Assembly (NCBI RefSeq): GCF_016918855.1
Contig: NZ_JADKYB010000014.1
Location: 62,001-126,000, forward strand
DNA length: 64,000 bases
Direction of reading: 5' to 3'
Source: Actinacidiphila acididurans
Lineage (GTDB): Bacteria; Actinomycetota; Actinomycetes; Streptomycetales; Streptomycetaceae
Shown: piece after piece, positions 61,623-64,000 of the stretch
Position numbering within the stretch: the first letter of the stretch is position 1
Layout of the letters: each line of letters starts with the position of its first letter
Position numbers and translations under genes: made by a program
The notes under the pieces: model-generated
Told to the model about the DNA's origin: nothing
Databases searched by the model: none
Seen by the model: only the letters and a program-made list of their open reading frames with translations

Positions 61623-63251
61623 TCAGGCGACCTTGATCTCGTTGTAGACCGGGACGCTGAAGGGGTTCAGGGTCACGTTGCTGAGGTTCGCGGAGTAGCC
61701 CGCGCTGCCGTTCTGGTACCAGAGCGGGATCGCCGGCATGTCCTGGACGAGCTGCCGCTCGGCGTCCTGGTAGGCGCGCACGGCAGCGGCGGGCGAACTC
61801 TCGGCGTTGGCCTGGTTGACCAGCTTGTCGAAGTTCGGGTTGCTGTAGTGCGAGTCGTTGGAGGAGGCGCCGGTGAAGTACTGCGGCTGGAGGAAGTCCT
61901 GGATCAGCGGGTAGTCCATCTGCCAGCCGGCCCGGAACGTGTTGGCCATCTGCTTGTTGGTGATCTTGTTGCGGAAGTCGGCGAAGGTGCCGACCGGCGC
62001 CCCGACGCAGGCCTTGTTGTTGCCCAGCGCGTTGTTGATGCTGTTGCAGACCGCGTCCACCCACTCCTTGTGGGAGCCGGTGTCGGCGTTGTACGAGATG
62101 GTGATCGACCCGCCGGGCAGCCCGCCGGCCTGCTGGATCAGTTGCTTGGCCCTGGCCGGGTCGAAGCTGCACTCGGTGTTGCACAGGCCCGCCTTGAAGC
62201 CGCCGGCCGCGCCGAGCACGGGTGAGGTCCAGTCGGTGGCCGGGGTGCGGGTGTTCTGGAAGATCTGCCGGGTGATCTGCGGACGGTTGATCGCCATCGA
62301 CAGGCCCTGCCGGAGCTCGGCGGCTTTCGCCGACGACCAGCGCGGATTGTACAGCGGGAAGGCCAGGGTCTGGATGATGCCGGCCGGCTCGTTGATGTAG
62401 CGGTTGCCGAGGTCGCCCTTGACGTTGCGGAGCTGGGCGGCGGGGACGTCGTCGACCAGGTCCAGGTTGCCGGCCTGGAGGTCGGTGTACGCGGTGTTGC
62501 TGTCGGTGTAGACCCGCAGGTCCACGCCCTTGTTGACGGCTGGGTCCGGGCCCTTGTAGCCGTCCCACTTGACCAGATTCATGCCGGTGCCCTTGGTGTA
62601 CGAGGAGATCTCGTACGGGCCGTTGCCGATCGGCTTGGCGAGCCAGGCCGCGTGGTTGCTGAAGAACGCCTTGGGCAGCGGGTAGAACGCCGAGTAGCCG
62701 AGGGTGTCCGGGAAGAGGGAGAACTTCTGGTTCAGCCGGACCGTGAACTCCGTGTCGCTGACCTTGGTCAGGCCGGAGAGGGTCTGCGCGCTGGACTTGG
62801 CGCCGGAGGCGTCGGGGTGGACCTTGTCGTAGCCGTCGATGTAGCTGAAGAAGGGCGCGTTGACCTGGGCGTTCTTCAGCAGGGCGTCGTAGTTCCAGGC
62901 GTTGATGAAGGAGTCGGCGGTGACCGGCTCGCCGTTGGAGAAGGTCCAGCCGGGCTTGAGCTTGATGTCGAAGTTCTGCGAGTCGGTGCTGGTGATCGAC
63001 TGGGCGACCATGTTCTCGGCGGCCGCGGTCTTGGGGTTGTACTTCTTCAGGCCGCGGAAGACCATGTCGAGCACCTTGCCGCCCTGCACCTCGTTGGTGT
63101 CGGCCGGCTCCAGCGGGTTCTGCGGGTCACCCCAGGAGGCCCGGACGACACCGCCGCTGCCGCTGGTGTCGCTGCCGCCCCCGCAGGCAGCGGCGGCCAT
63201 GGCGATCGCCGCCGCGCCGACGGCGCACCTCACGCGCATGGCGTTGCGCAT
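61623..63251 (-). CDS. Second peptide importer, binding lipoprotein (SBP_bac_5)
   Basis: A 542-residue lipoprotein with lipobox MAAAAC (Cys23) and SBP_bac_5 signatures (FDIKLKPGWTFSNGEPVTADSF, IGNGPYEISSYTKGTGMNLVKWD, LSMAINRPQITRQIF). It has two internal Cys pairs (CNTEC; CNSINNALGNNKAC) likely to form disulfides outside the cell. ATG 63251 follows GGAGGAGG. It is the first gene of the minus-strand operon, so its operon order (SBP-perm-perm-ATPase-ATPase) differs from the bldK-like one. Confidence 0.93.
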   Translation of the reverse strand: MRNAMRVRCAVGAAAIAMAAAACGGGSDTSGSGGVVRASWGDPQNPLEPADTNEVQGGKVLDMVFRGLKKYNPKTAAAENMVAQSITSTDSQNFDIKLKPGWTFSNGEPVTADSFINAWNYDALLKNAQVNAPFFSYIDGYDKVHPDASGAKSSAQTLSGLTKVSDTEFTVRLNQKFSLFPDTLGYSAFYPLPKAFFSNHAAWLAKPIGNGPYEISSYTKGTGMNLVKWDGYKGPDPAVNKGVDLRVYTDSNTAYTDLQAGNLDLVDDVPAAQLRNVKGDLGNRYINEPAGIIQTLAFPLYNPRWSSAKAAELRQGLSMAINRPQITRQIFQNTRTPATDWTSPVLGAAGGFKAGLCNTECSFDPARAKQLIQQAGGLPGGSITISYNADTGSHKEWVDAVCNSINNALGNNKACVGAPVGTFADFRNKITNKQMANTFRAGWQMDYPLIQDFLQPQYFTGASSNDSHYSNPNFDKLVNQANAESSPAAAVRAYQDAERQLVQDMPAIPLWYQNGSAGYSANLSNVTLNPFSVPVYNEIKVA

Positions 63252-63549
63252 CGCGTGCCTCCTCCCTCGTTCCGGGTCGCAGGATGAACGTACGCCACAT
63301 CATCGGATTAATACGGCAATCAGTCACATACGGGGCATCGTGTCGGCCGGCGGAGACGGGTGGGGAACGGCGCAGGGACAGTGGAGGGAAGGCGCGAGGA
63401 CGGCGCGGGGACGACACAGGGACCGCGGAAGTTCATCTACGCGCGATGCATGAACTGACCGGTCCCCGTCAAGAATGGGGTGGCGGCTCAGCCGCCCCGA
63501 TCCCCCCGCGCCCTCCGTACCCGTCTCGAGGATTCCGAGGAGCACTGAC
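63252..63549. other. Divergent promoter region
   Basis: This 298-bp gap separates the second importer from the divergent peptidoglycan-binding protein gene and contains no gene. An A/T-richer stretch at 63285-63345 (ACATCATCGGATTAATACGG and neighbours) probably holds the importer promoter. A GCGAGGACGGCGCGGGGACG-type repetitive stretch follows. Confidence 0.5.
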
Positions 63550-64000
63550 GTGAGCGACGTGAGCATCCCGAGCGACCTCTCCCCCGCGGCTGCGGCCGAC
63601 CGGCCGGTGGGCCGCCGCTCGCTGCTGCGCTACGGCGCCGGCGCGGTCGTCGCCGCCGGCCTGGCCACCGCCGGCGGCCTGGTGCTGGCCGGCCCGGCCG
63701 CCGCCTACTCCTGGAGCCGCACGCTCCAGCAGGGCGCGACCGGCGCCGATGTGAGCGAACTCCAGATCCGGGTGGCCGGCTGGGCCGCCGACTCCGCCTC
63801 GCACACCTACGTCGCGGTGGACGGCGACTTCGGTCCCGGCACGGCCGCCGCCGTCAAGCGCTTCCAGTCCGCGTACGGCCTGTCGGCGGACGGCATCGTG
63901 GGCCCGCAGACCCAGGCCACCCTCAACTCCCTGGAAGCCAGCGACGGTTCGACCGCGCACTTCGACTTCTCCGAGTTCTACAGCCACGACGGCGCCGGCT
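63550..64000 (+). CDS. Tat-exported protein with N-terminal peptidoglycan-binding domain, 5' part (probable D-Ala-D-Ala carboxypeptidase)
   Basis: 150 residues are visible before the right edge. A twin-arginine signal (VGRRSLLRYGAGAVVAAGLA, about residues 20-40) is followed by a PG_binding_1 domain (TLQQGATGADVSELQIRVAGW ... FGPGTAAAVKRFQSAYGLSADGIVGPQTQATLNSL). The next residues HFDFSEFYSHDG resemble the start of the M15 zinc D-Ala-D-Ala carboxypeptidases of streptomycetes, but the catalytic part is outside the window. GTG 63550 has GAGGAG 8 nt upstream. Confidence 0.85.
   Translation, partial: MSDVSIPSDLSPAAAADRPVGRRSLLRYGAGAVVAAGLATAGGLVLAGPAAAYSWSRTLQQGATGADVSELQIRVAGWAADSASHTYVAVDGDFGPGTAAAVKRFQSAYGLSADGIVGPQTQATLNSLEASDGSTAHFDFSEFYSHDGAG

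Noticed and set aside
60460-62568. Long alternative-frame reading across two permease and lipoprotein genes
   Set aside because: It crosses three genes with clear families in another frame and has no recognisable domain.

Overview
The window is chromosomal DNA of a high-GC actinomycete, almost certainly Streptomyces or a close relative. Codon third positions are strongly G/C, GTG and TTG starts are common, genes are packed and often overlap by ATGA/GTGA, and the genes include mycothiol (mshB), 7Fe ferredoxin, DUF3117 and an oligopeptide ABC operon ordered like bldK. The backbone order (mshB, fdx, dapC, dapE, LOG protein, folP2, DivIVA-like, tag, DUF3117, O-methyltransferase, sigE, rseA, tatB) matches the Mycobacterium tuberculosis interval Rv1170-Rv1224 as I remember it, so this is an old conserved actinobacterial core with insertions.

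Layout. 0-4.3 kb: a partial hypothetical gene, tatB, an ECF sigma/anti-sigma pair, a divergent methyltransferase and DUF3117. The htrA-type protease expected between rseA and tatB is absent. 4.5-19 kb: an inserted biosynthetic block between DUF3117 and tag. It holds a methylmalonyl-CoA-mutase-like large subunit, a KAS III-like acyltransferase, an unknown protein, an SDR, an acyl-CoA dehydrogenase, an MFS exporter and a one-module type I PKS (KS-AT-DH-ACP, no KR, no TE), all on the minus strand in what looks like one operon. A quinone-oxidoreductase-like MDR and a divergent LysR regulator with a TTA codon at codon 3 follow. I consider this the most interesting system in the window.

19.5-26 kb: enoyl-CoA hydratase, tag, DivIVA-like protein, folP2, LOG protein, a membrane-anchored esterase and dapE, separated by dispersed intergenic repeats. 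26-31.7 kb: a fused tandem alpha/beta-hydrolase with a classical 19-bp-spacer MerR promoter beside its divergent MerR gene, then secreted or membrane-anchored cell-surface proteins. 31.7-37 kb: dapC, ferredoxin, a GNAT enzyme, a SirB1-like protein, a 161-bp-period intergenic duplication and an orphan-positioned response regulator. 37.3-42.5 kb: ABC-2 exporter plus DesK-like kinase, a hypothetical protein and a second membrane-anchored esterase. 42.6-50.6 kb: a large peptidoglycan-binding-like membrane protein with DPF repeats, a small membrane protein, mshB, a tiny membrane protein, an S9 peptidase with a leaderless start, and a membrane protein.

51-63.3 kb: two complete oligopeptide/dipeptide ABC importers in convergent orientation, separated by a bidirectional terminator; the plus-strand one has the permease-lipoprotein-permease-ATPase-ATPase order of bldK. 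The window ends in a Tat-exported peptidoglycan-binding protein that runs off the right edge.

No rRNA, tRNA, CRISPR array, insertion sequence or integrase was seen. All functional calls come from reading translated sequence and motifs; no database search was run.
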